Assembly: GCA_029378245.1 (NCBI GenBank)
Contig: JARKIF010000002.1
Coordinates: 3,410,001 to 3,474,000 of the forward strand
Direction: 5' to 3'
From: Roridomyces roridus
Lineage: Eukaryota > Basidiomycota > Agaricomycetes > Agaricales > Mycenaceae
DNA length: 64,000 bases
Part shown: piece by piece, positions 43,407-53,959 of the stretch
Layout: each line of letters begins with the position of its first letter
How positions within the stretch are numbered: the stretch's first letter is position 1
The notes under the pieces: model-generated
The model's input: only the letters and a program-made list of their open reading frames with translations
Told to the model about the DNA's origin: nothing
Database searches by the model: none
Made by a program: the position numbers and the translations under genes

Positions 43407-46400
43407 TTACCCCCTCTCTAGGATCGACGTCCTCGTCAATGTCGACAAAACGATTTTCATCGTGAATAAATAATTTCTTCTTTAAATATGGTTGGAATTC
43501 CATCTTTGGGACGAATCTTTTGCATTCGCCGTCCCAAAATCCAGCCGGGAGCGTGGGTAGCGCCCTGACGTCAATGCTGTGTTCCCTGTTATATTTATCC
43601 AACAGCTTCTTCACATGCGTCAAGTTACGCGATGGTTCCCACGTCCTTTCTCCCATCGGATAGTTCTTCCACTTTATTAAATATTGAAAACCGCGTCCCA
43701 TCTTGCGGTGTTTAAGTATCTCCTCCACCTCATATTCCTCCTCACCGGATATGATCTTCGGCGGCGGCCGCTTCTCCCTTCGATTCTCGGGCGGTTCCGT
43801 ATACGGTGTGAGAATCGCCTCGTTGAACACCGGATGTGACTTGTCCGTGCTCGGCAATTTCAACCTATAGGAAGACGCTCCGACTTTCTCCAGGACCTCG
43901 TACGGCCCGAGCCTCCTATCTCCCAGCTTTTTCGAGGGTCTATCCGTCTGGATATTCGTCGCCTCGATCCAGACCTTGTCTCCCTTTTTAAATACCGGCG
44001 CTGGTCGCCGTCGTAGATTATATGTTTTTTCCATCGTTTTCTGTGTTTTTTCTAATGCCGCGGTCGCCTCATCGCGGATCTTTTTCATTTTCTTGCCGAA
44101 CTCGTCGGCAGCCTCGTTCCTCGTCTCTACGGCATTCTCGATCCCTTTCCAAGGGTGATAGCCGGTGTTTAAATAGAACGGCGAGGTCTTCGTTGCCGAA
44201 CTGGCCTTGTCATTGTAACAGAACTCCGCTAGGGAGAGCCACTCGGCCCAGTCCGTCTGATGGTAATTTATAAATATGCGGAGATATTTCTCGATCTCCT
44301 GGTTCATCCGTTCCGTCTGCCCGTCGGTTATCGGATGGTGTGCCGTACTCGGGTTCATTTCGATCCCCAGGATCTTATTGAGCTCCCTCATAAAGCCTCC
44401 TACATATCTCGGATCCCGATCCGAGATGATCTTTCGGGGTACCCCGTGATATCTAATCACACGGTCGCGTGTCAAACGCGCAACTCCTTCAGCCGTGATC
44501 TCCATGGTCGTGGGTTCCACGTGAATCATCTTGCTGAAAGTGTCCACCCAGACTTGAATCGCGTTGTGGCCGTTGCTAATCGGCAGCGGCCCGATCAAGT
44601 CCATCGAAATGATCTGCCAGGGACCTTCCGCAATCTTGTGCGGGTTCAGCTTGCCCTGCTTGTGCCGAAGAACTCGTGACCTCTGACACGCTTCGCACGA
44701 TTTTACATACTCGGAAACATTGTTGCCGAGCTTCGGCCACCAGTAATTTCGTTCAACGAGTTCCTGGGTCCGGTTCCCTCCGGGGTGTCCCACGATCGCC
44801 GGATCGTGATGGAGTCCAATAATTTTATTTCTAAGTTCCGTGTTATGCGGAACGTAAATAAGGCCATTGTAGTACACAATGCCGTCCTCCTCCTCCCATC
44901 TAGGGAGCTTCTTCAATAAGGCAGACCTCACGCTGCCGTCCCTCTTGCGTTCCGATCGGATCTCTTCCAAAAGATCCTTCTCAACGCCTTCGAGCGTGAT
45001 CTCCTGCGCTCGGAAATATTCGGGTTTAAGCAAGACAATTTCCTGATTATCTTCCTTCCCCTGGTCATGATCCGCCCTGCGGGATAATAAATCGGCCTGC
45101 TTATTCAAAGCTCCGGGCCGGTGCCGTAACGAGAAGTCGTACTGCGACAACTCGATGATCCATCGTGCCTGCCGACGATTGATTTTCTGCGGCTTTTTGA
45201 AGTACTGGAGGTTCTTGTGATCCGTCAGAACCTCGAACGTGTGCCTTGCACCGAGTAGGAATTGCCTCCACTCATCAAGAGCGAGCATGATTGCGAGCAT
45301 TTCTTTGTCATAGATCTCGTAATTCCTTTCGGTATCGCTCATGCCGTGGGACATGAAAGCGACAGGCCTCCACACTCCTTCCTGGAGTTGGCTGAGCACT
45401 GCTCCAACTGCTCCGTCCGACGCATCGGCCTCAAGCCGATATTCCCCGTCGTCTGTTGGCAAAGCCAATACGACATCCTCTGCGATCCGTTCCTTCAACT
45501 TGTTGATCGCCGCCTCCTGTTCCGGTCCCCAGGACCACGCAACCTTCCCCGTCAGCTTAGTGAGGGGCCTGGCGATGTCGGCAAAGCCGCGGACAAATCG
45601 CCGATAAAAGTTAACAAAGCCCAGGAACGCCTGCACTTGCTTGACGTTCTTTGGCATGGGCCACTCCATGATCCCTTTGATTTTCACCGGGTCCATCCGC
45701 ATGGAGTTGTGGGAAATAATTACCCCGAGGTATTCGATCTCCGTCTTCTCGAATTCACATTTCTCGGGTTTCAAGAATAATTTATTCTTCTCTAACGTCT
45801 CCAGGACGCGTGACACCATCCGTCTATGCTCCTCCAGGGAGTCCGTGTAAATTAAGATGTCATCCAGGTAGACGATCACATGGCCCTCGTTGATGAGATC
45901 CCAAAGAATGTCGTTCATCATTGTTTGGAACGTGGCCGGTGAATTGGTCAACCCAAAGAACATCACGAGCGGCTCGAACAATCCCCGATTGGTCCGAAAA
46001 GCCGCTTTCCACTCATCTCCTTCTTTGATCCGTACGTTGTTGTAACCCCAACGTATGTCAAGCTTGGAGAAGAATCTTGCTCCTCGGAGTTTGTTGACCA
46101 GCTCCGAGATTAGAGGCAACGGGTACTTGTTCTTCACCGTCATCTCGTTGAGCTTCCGGTAATCCTGTACCGGTCGAAGGGACCCGTCCTTCTTTTTAAT
46201 AAAGAAAAATGCCGAGGCCATCGGCGACTTGGATGGTCTGATCCGTCCACTCTTGAGATTCTCTTCAAGAAACTCGTTCAGCTTTTCTTGTTCGCTTAAC
46301 GAGAGTGGATAGATCTTGCAATCGACAGCCTTTGATCCGGGCTTTAGTTCGATCGCATGATCCCAAGGTCGCTTTTCCGGCAATGAGTCAAAAGACTCTT

Positions 46401-47508
46401 TTGCGAAAACCTTGACGTACTCCCGATATTGCTCCGGGATCTTGTCTTCCGTCAATTTTTCTTTTTCTACCGAAGCCTGTTCGGCCATCTGCTGTGCCTG
46501 CGTTGCCTTGCTCCGCAGCTCCACAACAGGCGCGAAATCGACCAATAGGATCGATTCGCCTTCTTCCACCGCTTCCTCCCGTGTGACACCTTTTCCGGCT
46601 TCTAGTCCGGTCATGCCACACTCAGCCGGACATCGGCTAAACTTCATCGTCTGGTCCCGCCAGTTGATCTCTGGGTTGTGTTTAAACAACCAGTCGTACC
46701 CAATGAACATACGTGCTTTGCCTAAGCCCGTGATCAGGAATTTTTGTCTTTCAACATGCGGGCCGATAGACATGATCATTTCCACATAATGAGTGATCTT
46801 GCCTTTTGTGTTCTCGGTCCCGTCGGCATTCCTGGCCACAATCGGCATGTCGAGTTTTTTAAGCTCGAAGCCTTCGGCCTTGGCATAGTCCCTGTCCATG
46901 CACGTGGTGGTACACCCGTTGTCCAGCAACGCACGAATGGAACGTGTTTTCCCTGTGTCCAGTGTTTCCAGCTGGACTGCCACCAACATCTCGTGGTGGA
47001 CACGTTGCCGTTGGAACTCACGCAGCTCCTGAGCCAAGCGTTGTTCCGTTTCTCCCATAGCACGGCGTGCGATCCATTGTGCAGCCTCCTTCTTCCTGAG
47101 ACCAAATGGCACCCGTGTATGCTTAGGCGCTACCTCCTCTTTCGAGGATTGAGCCTCCGCGACATCGTCGCCCTTTTTCTTCTCACTATTTTTATCACTG
47201 GTTTGGGTTCCAGGGGCCTTTTTAAAAGCGCTCCAGCGCTTGTTCTCTGCATCCATGCGTTGATTTTTTAAATTACGTTTCCTATTCTGGTTCTCCAAGA
47301 TACGTATTTTTTGTGGCTTTTGTACTTCGCCTACAAGAAATTCTTGTATACTACGTTGTAGGCTAGTTTTTTCTATATAATTTACAGGTACGCTATTTTG
47401 CATATTGTTCATGCTGTCCGTAACCGCCTCTAGCGGTGTGAATTGTCCATGGATGATAGATACGGGAGGGCACACCGGTTCGGCCTTGACCGGGCGCCCT
47501 AGCAAAAA
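43273..47508 (-). CDS. Gypsy pol polyprotein with chromodomain
   Basis: One open frame of about 1410 codons. Order: protease with LLDNGCTTT (Asn in place of the usual Ser/Thr after Asp), RT with YLDDILIY, and RNase H with LEADASDGAVGAVLSQ and LTDHKNLQYF. Then comes integrase with a CX2C finger, Asp in SMDLIGPL, Asp in ISDRDPRY and Glu in DGQTERMNQE. A C-terminal chromodomain (YEVEEILKHRKMGRGFQYLIKW) ends the known domains. No ATG opens the frame; it starts in the -1 frame relative to the end of gag, next to G-GGT-TTT. The chromodomain probably guides insertion to particular chromatin. Confidence 0.93.
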   Translation of the reverse strand, partial: FLLGRPVKAEPVCPPVSIIHGQFTPLEAVTDSMNNMQNSVPVNYIEKTSLQRSIQEFLVGEVQKPQKIRILENQNRKRNLKNQRMDAENKRWSAFKKAPGTQTSDKNSEKKKGDDVAEAQSSKEEVAPKHTRVPFGLRKKEAAQWIARRAMGETEQRLAQELREFQRQRVHHEMLVAVQLETLDTGKTRSIRALLDNGCTTTCMDRDYAKAEGFELKKLDMPIVARNADGTENTKGKITHYVEMIMSIGPHVERQKFLITGLGKARMFIGYDWLFKHNPEINWRDQTMKFSRCPAECGMTGLEAGKGVTREEAVEEGESILLVDFAPVVELRSKATQAQQMAEQASVEKEKLTEDKIPEQYREYVKVFAKESFDSLPEKRPWDHAIELKPGSKAVDCKIYPLSLSEQEKLNEFLEENLKSGRIRPSKSPMASAFFFIKKKDGSLRPVQDYRKLNEMTVKNKYPLPLISELVNKLRGARFFSKLDIRWGYNNVRIKEGDEWKAAFRTNRGLFEPLVMFFGLTNSPATFQTMMNDILWDLINEGHVIVYLDDILIYTDSLEEHRRMVSRVLETLEKNKLFLKPEKCEFEKTEIEYLGVIISHNSMRMDPVKIKGIMEWPMPKNVKQVQAFLGFVNFYRRFVRGFADIARPLTKLTGKVAWSWGPEQEAAINKLKERIAEDVVLALPTDDGEYRLEADASDGAVGAVLSQLQEGVWRPVAFMSHGMSDTERNYEIYDKEMLAIMLALDEWRQFLLGARHTFEVLTDHKNLQYFKKPQKINRRQARWIIELSQYDFSLRHRPGALNKQADLLSRRADHDQGKEDNQEIVLLKPEYFRAQEITLEGVEKDLLEEIRSERKRDGSVRSALLKKLPRWEEEDGIVYYNGLIYVPHNTELRNKIIGLHHDPAIVGHPGGNRTQELVERNYWWPKLGNNVSEYVKSCEACQRSRVLRHKQGKLNPHKIAEGPWQIISMDLIGPLPISNGHNAIQVWVDTFSKMIHVEPTTMEITAEGVARLTRDRVIRYHGVPRKIISDRDPRYVGGFMRELNKILGIEMNPSTAHHPITDGQTERMNQEIEKYLRIFINYHQTDWAEWLSLAEFCYNDKASSATKTSPFYLNTGYHPWKGIENAVETRNEAADEFGKKMKKIRDEATAALEKTQKTMEKTYNLRRRPAPVFKKGDKVWIEATNIQTDRPSKKLGDRRLGPYEVLEKVGASSYRLKLPSTDKSHPVFNEAILTPYTEPPENRREKRPPPKIISGEEEYEVEEILKHRKMGRGFQYLIKWKNYPMGERTWEPSRNLTHVKKLLDKYNREHSIDVRALPTLPAGFWDGECKRFVPKMEFQPYLKKKLFIHDENRFVDIDEDVDPREGVMSRADLFAHVTTPNKPDKHWRRTALKSWEPRLDRIEEEAEEDII
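43407..43420 (-). other. Gypsy polypurine tract
   Basis: Sense TAGAGAGGGGGTAA directly before the 3' LTR. Confidence 0.75.
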
Positions 47509-48607
47509 CCCTTCTCACGGAGGATGGCGGCCAACGCCTGCAGATCCTCCTGAGAATAATCATCGGTCTTGATCGACCGGATATTGAACTTCTTCTTGGG
47601 AGGCTCCGGGCACTCCCGCTTCATGTGGCCCTCCTTGCCACAGTTGTAACACTTGAACGCGGCCTGCCGCGTTCGGTCGACGTCCATCGGCGCCGGGTTT
47701 CCGGGAGTGACCCGGGTGGCCAGATGGGGGCTGTCCCCTGGGGTCTAGGCGGCGGCACCAGTGCCGTGGCCTTGGGGAACTTGGGCGGCGGCTGCTGCTG
47801 CGCCGGCGTCCAAAACATTCCACCTCCCGCTCCCCAGCGAGAGTTGATGAGCTTCCCGCGCTCAATGATGCCGTTGATTGTCATCAACCGGCTTTTCAAT
47901 CCGGGGTAGGTCCCCGGGATCTCGACGCCACCAGCGTACAGCTGTTTGCGTACCTGGTCCGAGACCAGGATTTCCAGTGCTTGGCACAAAAAGGTGTCGT
48001 GCAGCACATTTCCGGGCGCGTAGCCCGCCTGCTCCGCGTTCAGCTCGAACGACTGGAGGAAGTCGGCCAGGGTGGACGTTCCCTGCCGAGTGTTCATCAG
48101 GCGCAACAGCGCCGTCTCCTTGACGTTCTGATCCGCGAACGTCGACTCCAACTCCGTTATAAACTCCTCGAAGGAGGGACGGAGTTGACCAAGGCGTAAA
48201 TGCTTCGCCTTCCAGTTCCGTGACCAGTTGGCGGCCGGACACGGAGAACTCTTCTCGTCGCCCAGCAACGAGAGCACGAAGAAAATACGTCTATGATCCG
48301 TATTAAAATCGTGTTCGTATGCCACAAGGTAGGTCGTGACACTGTCGATCCAAGTTTCCCACTTGGATTTGTCGTTGCCGTCAAACGGCGGGGGAAGCCG
48401 GGCCAGCGTCATCCTTGCTGGTGCCGGGCGTGGGGGGAGGGCCTGAAGTAACTCAGTCAGGCCATGCTGGGCGGGGATGGAATCGGGTCGGGTGGGAAGA
48501 GGGCGAGGGGGAGAGCGGGTAGGAGGGCGGGATGGGTAAATTTGGGGGTGGGGGGAGTAGACCGCCTGAGGCTGGTCGTAATGGATGGGACTGCCGTGAT
48601 GGGACAT
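47499..48607 (-). CDS. Gypsy gag, split by a frameshift
   Basis: The first frame runs from ATG 48607 (MSHHGSPIHYDQP) to the region of WPPGSLP at about 47710. It includes a retrotransposon-gag-like block (FDGNDKSKWETWIDSVTTYL, SFEEFITELESTFADQNVKE). From about 47700 the genuine sequence continues in another frame with MDVDRTRQAAFKCYNCGKEG and the zinc knuckle CX2CX4HX4C, ending in a TAG at 47499-47501. A one-base indel near 47700-47715 explains the break. The TAG is followed by pol in the -1 frame. Confidence 0.82.
47505..47511 (-). promoter_or_regulatory. Putative -1 ribosomal frameshift heptamer
   Basis: On the sense strand G-GGT-TTT in gag phase, followed by TGC and the gag stop TAG. Slipping back one base reads GGG-TTT-TTG-CTA straight into the open pol frame. 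The pattern X-XXY-YYZ and its position fit programmed frameshifting. No downstream pseudoknot was checked. Confidence 0.55.
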
Positions 48608-49110
48608 GGCAGGGGCGGCGGTGTGGAAGGTGTGGTGGGTGGTGGAGGAAACAGCCAAGAGTTGGTCTGCTACGGAGTTGGCTTCACGGCTAGAGGTGCC
48701 GGAAGAGGAAGATGATGGTGCGCGAAACGCCGTCGCGGCTTGGGTAGGAGCGGCACGAAGCCGGTGGTGGGTTTCTCGGTCGGAACGCTTGCCGATAGAA
48801 CAGACCCGGGCCTTCTACGACTCTCCCGGTATCTGCGCGAGGGTACTCTCCGAAGATTGCCACCCGAACGCCAATGTCTGCTATTGTGCGGGGACGGACT
48901 CAACGTTTCCCGTAGCACAGCGACTGTCTATCAAAATAGTTCGACCAGAGATTGGCGCTTGTTTAACGTCGCGATTTAACGACGTGACGCTTGTGGTATG
49001 AGTGGATCTTCAATTACGAGAATCCAAGTAGTGGGGGAGGGACGCCGAGGCGTATGGAAAGGATAGGTCGGGGGGGGAGGTAAGAGTGGTATGAGGGTAG
49101 ACTTTTATTA
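48608..49110 (-). other. Gypsy 5' leader
   Basis: Region between the 5' LTR and the gag ATG. Open frames on the + strand here are shadows. Contains the primer site at 49098-49109. Confidence 0.7.
49098..49109 (-). promoter_or_regulatory. Gypsy self-priming primer-binding site
   Basis: The sense RNA reads AATAAAAGTCTA just downstream of the 5' LTR. It is exactly complementary, over 12 nt, to TAGACTTTTATT inside the LTR (49210-49199). No tRNA 3' end was recognised. This is the Tf1/sushi arrangement, where the 5' end of the transcript folds back as primer. Confidence 0.65.
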
Positions 49111-49585
49111 TGTCACGACAAGACTTGTTTCACGCGTCCAACAGCGGTAAGATGCTGTGGATTGGGTAGTGCGCTACTAAAGCTCGTAAAATGAACTGAA
49201 TAAAAGTCTAGGAGAGGGTACAGAATACGACGACTAGCTACTGCTTTTATACTATGAGGAATAGATCTACGATGCTACACTAATTGTCCTGGCTTCCGAC
49301 ATGCACTATTGTCCTGCACCGTTGTCGTCTCCTATTGTCATGTCTACACCGTATTCATCATAGAAGCCTGTCATGATCTGACAGTTCACTGATCGAAAAC
49401 TCCTTCCCTCATCCACGCTGTCGTTCATAAATATGAAACTGTCCCACGGCTTTAAATAATGTCTTCCTCGGCTTCTTCCTCAATCCGATCGAGACGGGGT
49501 TCCCAGGACTTTAGCGCTGTACGGCGCCAATGCTTATCTGGTTTGTTTGGCGTTGTCACGTGCGCAAATAGATCAGCGCGTGACA
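49111..49585 (-). repeat. Gypsy 5' LTR
   Basis: 475 bp, one visible difference from the 3' LTR. Its 5' end carries the same end-of-pol codons. Followed by TTCAT. Confidence 0.96.
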
Positions 49586-49737
49586 TTCATTCTCGTTGTC
49601 GAATCTGCGGTTACCGCCCGTGGAAGGCTACTTAGGTTTGAACACAATTTCCCTGTTCTTTATTCAGCCATGAGTGCTCAAACTTCAAAGACCAGCAGTG
49701 TGTTTTACCTCACTCACTCAGGGTAGGAGAGAAATGA

Positions 49738-49830
49738 GGTTCGGTTGTGGGCGATCCCACCTCTGCGGCACATACAATGTAAATTGTGGCTTTCAAGCGG
49801 ATGATGCTCGTTCGACTCGAGCCCGAACCA
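49738..49830 (+). ncRNA. tRNA-like repeat unit
   Basis: GGTTCGG, TT, GTGG-GCGATC-CCAC, C, TCTGC, a 30-nt loop, GCGGA, TGAT, GCTCG-TTCGACT-CGAGC, CCGAACC, A. All four stems pair. TTTTT follows at about 49852. The base before the would-be anticodon is not U, so I do not assign an amino acid. Confidence 0.7.
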
Positions 49831-50019
49831 TAGACCTTCCCTGTTTTGATTTTTCTTCTCCGCCCTTGCCCCTCTAGCTTAGCTCCACACTAGCTCTGTG
49901 CGTCGTGCGTTGAAAGCCAATAGGTTTTTTTACATGTATTTTTGTTCTATGTTCTAGGAGGTCTCCGGGTCCTACCCCACCCACTCTTGAGGCCAGAATA
50001 GAATGCAGAACAATGTTTG

Positions 50020-50025
50020 GTTGTG
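50020..50025 (+). repeat. Target duplication of TIR element, left
   Basis: GTTGTG, repeated at 51489-51494. The word occurs once in intact tRNA-like units. Confidence 0.75.
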
Positions 50026-51488
50026 TATGGAAGGTCTAACACTCAAGCTGATGTTGATGGACATCGCTTGCCGTTTTTGGTAGTTAGCTCCGGATTTTCG
50101 TCGATTGCCGAATGCCGTTGATGAGCATCAGTACCCGGAGCATGCTCTCGCTCAGCCGCGGTCGGCCTGGTACGGCATCCCGGAAACAAGGTATGTAGTT
50201 AGTCAGAGGCTACTTGACGGCATATGGTGTGGGACGAAACTTTGTGACAAACTTTTTGATCAATTTTGATCGGCCAATAACTCGGGCCGAATAGCTCAGA
50301 ATTTCTTGAGACTGCGCCAATAGCACTCTATTGGCTAGGGCTACACATCCTACGGATTAGAATGTCGAAATTCCGACTTTGGATTTTTTTGCCCAAAATT
50401 TGGCCATCCCAAAAAGGAAATACCTTCCCAGCCTGCTTGAGGAGCCTCGGGTACAATGCCCGGAAGGTCCAATGTGGTCCTCCAATGGACTCCAATAGAA
50501 ATAGATGGTTCCCGTGGTCTCCACAACACCAAAATGTCCACCAAAAATGCATTTCCGGCCCTTTTTGAATGATGAAAAGTCATTGCTCGGCCCAAGATTT
50601 GGCCATCAGCCATCAAAAATTTCCCACGGTCCAAAATTTCAAAAATCACCCACTCTTGGGGTCTACAAGCCTGCCGGCCGACATCCGAGGTCAAAATTCG
50701 CAAAAATGCGATGTGACATGAAGTCACGGCCCACACCATACAGGTTGCTCAAATTCAACTGCGTCAGCCTGACTCGGCAATGACTCGGAACTCCCAACTC
50801 CCAAGCGGGCAACAAGCGGGCCACACCTGCCCTATGCCCAAAATCGTCATTCCGGCGCATCACTGGTCTTTCTCCCAGTAACTTATCCATTCCTCTCGTA
50901 CGCACCGATCAGGCGCGAATACCTCCACAATTGATCCCATCCGCGTCGTTGCCTATTCATCCATGGCATCCAGTACATACGGCGCGCCTCTGATCTTCGT
51001 CAACTAAGTCACCCTCGAGGAAAAACAGGAGCTCTGGGGACTCCAATCGGGGGAACAAGAACACTGGCAGCTTGAAGGCTGAAGCGCTGACCCAAGGTCT
51101 CCTCCGAGTCCGACTTAGTTGGAGCTTCCCAGTTCGTCGTTGAACAGATTGGTGCAGTACTCATGAAACCTCAGCCCTTCTATTAGTAGGTGCATGCATC
51201 GGTAAATAAGTAAGTAATGCCAAAGAAGAAAAAAAATCAACCAATTCGGGCTGAGAGTGAATTCGAGAGAAAGAGCGAAGGGACCATGAAATTTTGTCCT
51301 GAGAGGCAGCCACGGCAATTTGCAAAAGTGTAAGCAATGTTCGTTGCGCAGCGGGCTAGGAAATTGCAGAATCATCGGCAGTCTGATGCTCATCAACGGC
51401 ATTCGGCAATCGACAAAATTCCGGAGCTAACTACCAAAGACGGCAAGCGATGTCCATCAACATCAGCTTGAGTGTCCGACCTTCCATA
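50026..51488. mobile_element. Non-autonomous TIR DNA element inside a tRNA-like repeat
   Basis: 1463 bp with 106-bp terminal inverted repeats (50026-50131 and 51383-51488) starting TATGGAAGGTC. A 6-bp duplication GTTGTG flanks it. The inside has no ORF with a recognised transposase. The flanks join to give a tRNA-like unit interrupted in its D-like arm: TTTGG-TTGTG before, GGTGGCACCTCTGC after. The superfamily is not clear from a 6-bp duplication. Confidence 0.8.
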
Positions 51489-51592
51489 GTTGTGGGTGGC
51501 ACCTCTGCAACACATGTGTCGTCGAATTCGCAGTGGATATCAGAAGCAGATGATGCTCGGCGTTCGCCTCGAGCCCAAATATTATGATTGAA
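51489..51592 (+). repeat. tRNA-like repeat, interrupted unit (3' part)
   Basis: Continues GTTGTGGGTGGCACCTCTGC AACACAT .. GCAGATGATGCTCG .. CTCGAGCCCAAAT. The T-arm is disturbed (GCTCGGCGTTCGCC). TTTTTT follows at about 51596-51601. The 5' part is at about 50013-50025. Confidence 0.65.
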
Positions 51593-51713
51593 TAGTTTTT
51601 TCCTCTTCTAATCCTTACTTCCCGCTGCTTATATCTGGCTTGGAATAATGTAGACGTTGTGTAGGGCGAGTTCGGGGATCAGTGCATCAATTGATCTGCC
51701 ACCTCTTGCACTC

Positions 51714-53437
51714 ATGTCTTCGTCCAGTGCCGAACACGCCACTCTCCCTTCGTCTCATCCCTCTCCCCGCTGGAGCTCCGCACTCCTGCCTACCGCGACT
51801 GAAACCACAAAGCTCACCGAAATACTCCGTTGCACTGTGCTCCCGACCGCCGAAGAGACGGATGCGTTCCGCGGCGTCAGCTCCGACACTGCTGCAGACC
51901 TTGCAAGATACGACGCCGAAATAGCGAGTCTGCAATCGCTTCTAGGACGCCTCAAGTCAGAGCGCGAGCTGCTACATGCGCACACCAACCGCTGTCGCAG
52001 CGTGCTTTCGCCCATTCGAGGGCTGCCCGCGGAGCTGCTCGTTGAGATCTTCGATATGTGCACGCCTCCCTGTGCGAATTTAATCGGAGATAATGACACG
52101 GTGGATATGGAAATCGAGCGCCTTGCAAAGACGCATTTGCTTCAATTGTCCGCTGTATGTTTCTTCGTTTTCCTTCTCGCGGTCGAAAACTTATATTTTG
52201 AAAGGTCTGTTATCGGTGGTACCAGACAGTCATGGGCTCGCCCAAGCTGTGGGCTGTTGTTGTGACAGACGCAGACCTCTGGAATGAAATAGATGTACCC
52301 ACGGAACACCTGCTCGGTCGCCTGGAGCTGTCCCTCAAACGTGGAGCAAATGCACCACTCGTCATGCAGCTGGCATTGCCCGAGGACGAGGACTTGGAGT
52401 CGTCGATTCTTGAACTAGTGTCTCAGCATGCTCACCGATGGCGCGATGTGTATCTCTGGATCCAACCTTCGTCCATCGCATTGCTTGCCAAAATACGAGG
52501 CAATCTTCCACGCCTCGAGAGTTTTTCGCTCTCCGCTAGCACATTCGATCCATATCCGCCTGGCCCTGCCGTCTTCGATCTTGCTCCCCGACTTAAAAAC
52601 TTCACGTTAACCGGATGGCCTTTGAGGCTTCCAGAAATCCCATGGGCACAGCTACTCGACGTGAAATTCCTGAGCAACCAAGCTAGTGACATTACGTCCG
52701 GACTCGACATTTTATCCCTTCTTCAAAGGGGTGCAGAATACCGGATGGATCTCGACTGCGCTATCGTTTCCCTCGACAATGTTGTTTCGAAGCCGATTGT
52801 CTCCCACCTCAGTACCTTCACAGTCGTCTTTCAAGTCGTCATTGACGGTAGCTTCTCCCAGAGCATTTTTCGCAACCTCATGGAGTCGGTCACGATGCCG
52901 TCGTTGCGTGGGCTTTATATATGCCGGGATCCCACAGGACCACCGTCCTTTTGGCCGCATGCCGCCTTTCTGTCATTCGCCAAACGCTCATCTTTGAACA
53001 CCCATTTGACTGACTTGGAGATCCAGGTGGAGATTCAAGACAGGGAGCTCATTGAATGCCTTGAGCTTATTCCCTTACTTGGGCGGTTGGTGTTGTGGGA
53101 CTGTGGAGACGACAACGGGAACGCGGTGCTCACCGATTTCCTTCTCGACCGACTTGCCTGCACGGAAGGTCAGCCAAATCTCGTCCCCCGCCTCGAGTAC
53201 TGCTACTTCCGAACGATCCTACGGTTCAGCGACGAATCCTTGGATGGATTCATTCGCTTCCGTGTTGGCTGCCAGGAGGAAAAGGCTTTCGAGATCGATT
53301 TCACTCTTCGGCCTACTCGGGAGCGGGCGTTCACCCCAGAGTTTCTTGGTCAGATGGAGCAGTTGCAGAAATGCAGGAAATTGTTTTTTACCATCGAGGA
53401 CATTGCGGTGAATTCCTTCAGTTTCTCGTGTGCTTGA
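51714..53437 (+). CDS. F-box/leucine-rich protein, family 2
   Basis: Two exons, 51714-52154 and 52205-53437, give 557 residues with a phase-0 intron. A coiled-coil-like segment (LARYDAEIASLQSLLGRLKSERELL) precedes the F-box LSPIRGLPAELLVEIFDMC. A long leucine-rich region follows (SSILELVSQHAHRWRDVYLWIQ, LPRLESFSLSAS, DLAPRLKNFTLTGW). It is the intact partner of the frameshifted copy at 34.1-35.8 kb. The last 8-10 residues differ from that copy in a way that suggests a late frameshift (another frame reads EFLQFLVCLRD). Probable SCF substrate adaptor. Confidence 0.85.
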
Positions 53438-53784
53438 GGGACTAATAGCTCGTGTAGTGATGAGAAGCTAGCGAGGGCGTATTGTTCTCGTCTCTGCGCT
53501 TACCATAGGACAGTGATATTGTTGAGGATTGATGAGGATGCAACTCGGCACCTCGGTCATGACATCGTCTCCCCGAACTCTGACTCGCACCCTGTAGAAT
53601 ATTCTAGTAGCTACTACTTATATCCGACAGTGCGTGAATCTCTTATTGCGTGCAACGTCTGGGTATCCGAGACTAGTTATTTTGTTGCCGCCCGTTCAAT
53701 GCTAGCTTCTAAAACAATTTATATGTTCTTTGTTCAATGTTCAAAACCAGTGAACATATGTCAAAGCTGTTGGATACGAAACAA
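53438..53784. other. Intergenic, nothing recognised
   Basis: 3' flank of the F-box gene before the tRNA-like array. No gene. Confidence 0.5.
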
Positions 53785-53860
53785 GGTTCGGTTGTGGGTG
53801 GCCGCCCTTCGGATTCAAAAATGAATTTGTAAGTGGATAATACTACTCGAGCCCGAACCA
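53785..53860 (+). repeat. tRNA-like repeat, shortened
   Basis: GGTTCGG-TTGTGGGTGG start and CTCGAGCCCGAACC-A end. The T-loop is deleted. TTTTT at about 53881. Confidence 0.6.
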
Positions 53861-53959
53861 TGAATCGTATCCCTGAGACTCTTTTTGCTTTCAGGATTTC
53901 ATTCTTGTTGTCTCTGCGCTTACCACAACTTGAAGGTTCTGGCCTGGTAGGAGATGCTC

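Larger units (their letters stand above)
42932..49585 (-). mobile_element. Ty3/Gypsy chromodomain retrotransposon
   Basis: 6654 bp read right to left. It has 475-bp LTRs at both ends that start TGTCACGAC and end GCGTGACA on the + strand. They differ at one base that I could see (CCGTGTTC against CCGTATTC). A 5-bp target duplication TTCAT is at 42927-42931 and 49586-49590. Gag lies upstream of a pol of protease, RT, RNase H, integrase and chromodomain, so it is a chromovirus. The LTR identity means a recent insertion. Gag has a frameshift near 47.7 kb, so this copy may not be autonomous. Confidence 0.96.

Noticed and set aside
45262..45780. 172-codon + strand open frame
   Set aside because: Antisense to the Gypsy RT and RNase H region.
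50328..50905. Open frames inside the TIR element, tested as transposase
   Set aside because: Frames are short, on both strands, and lack any DDE or zinc-finger pattern I could recognise.
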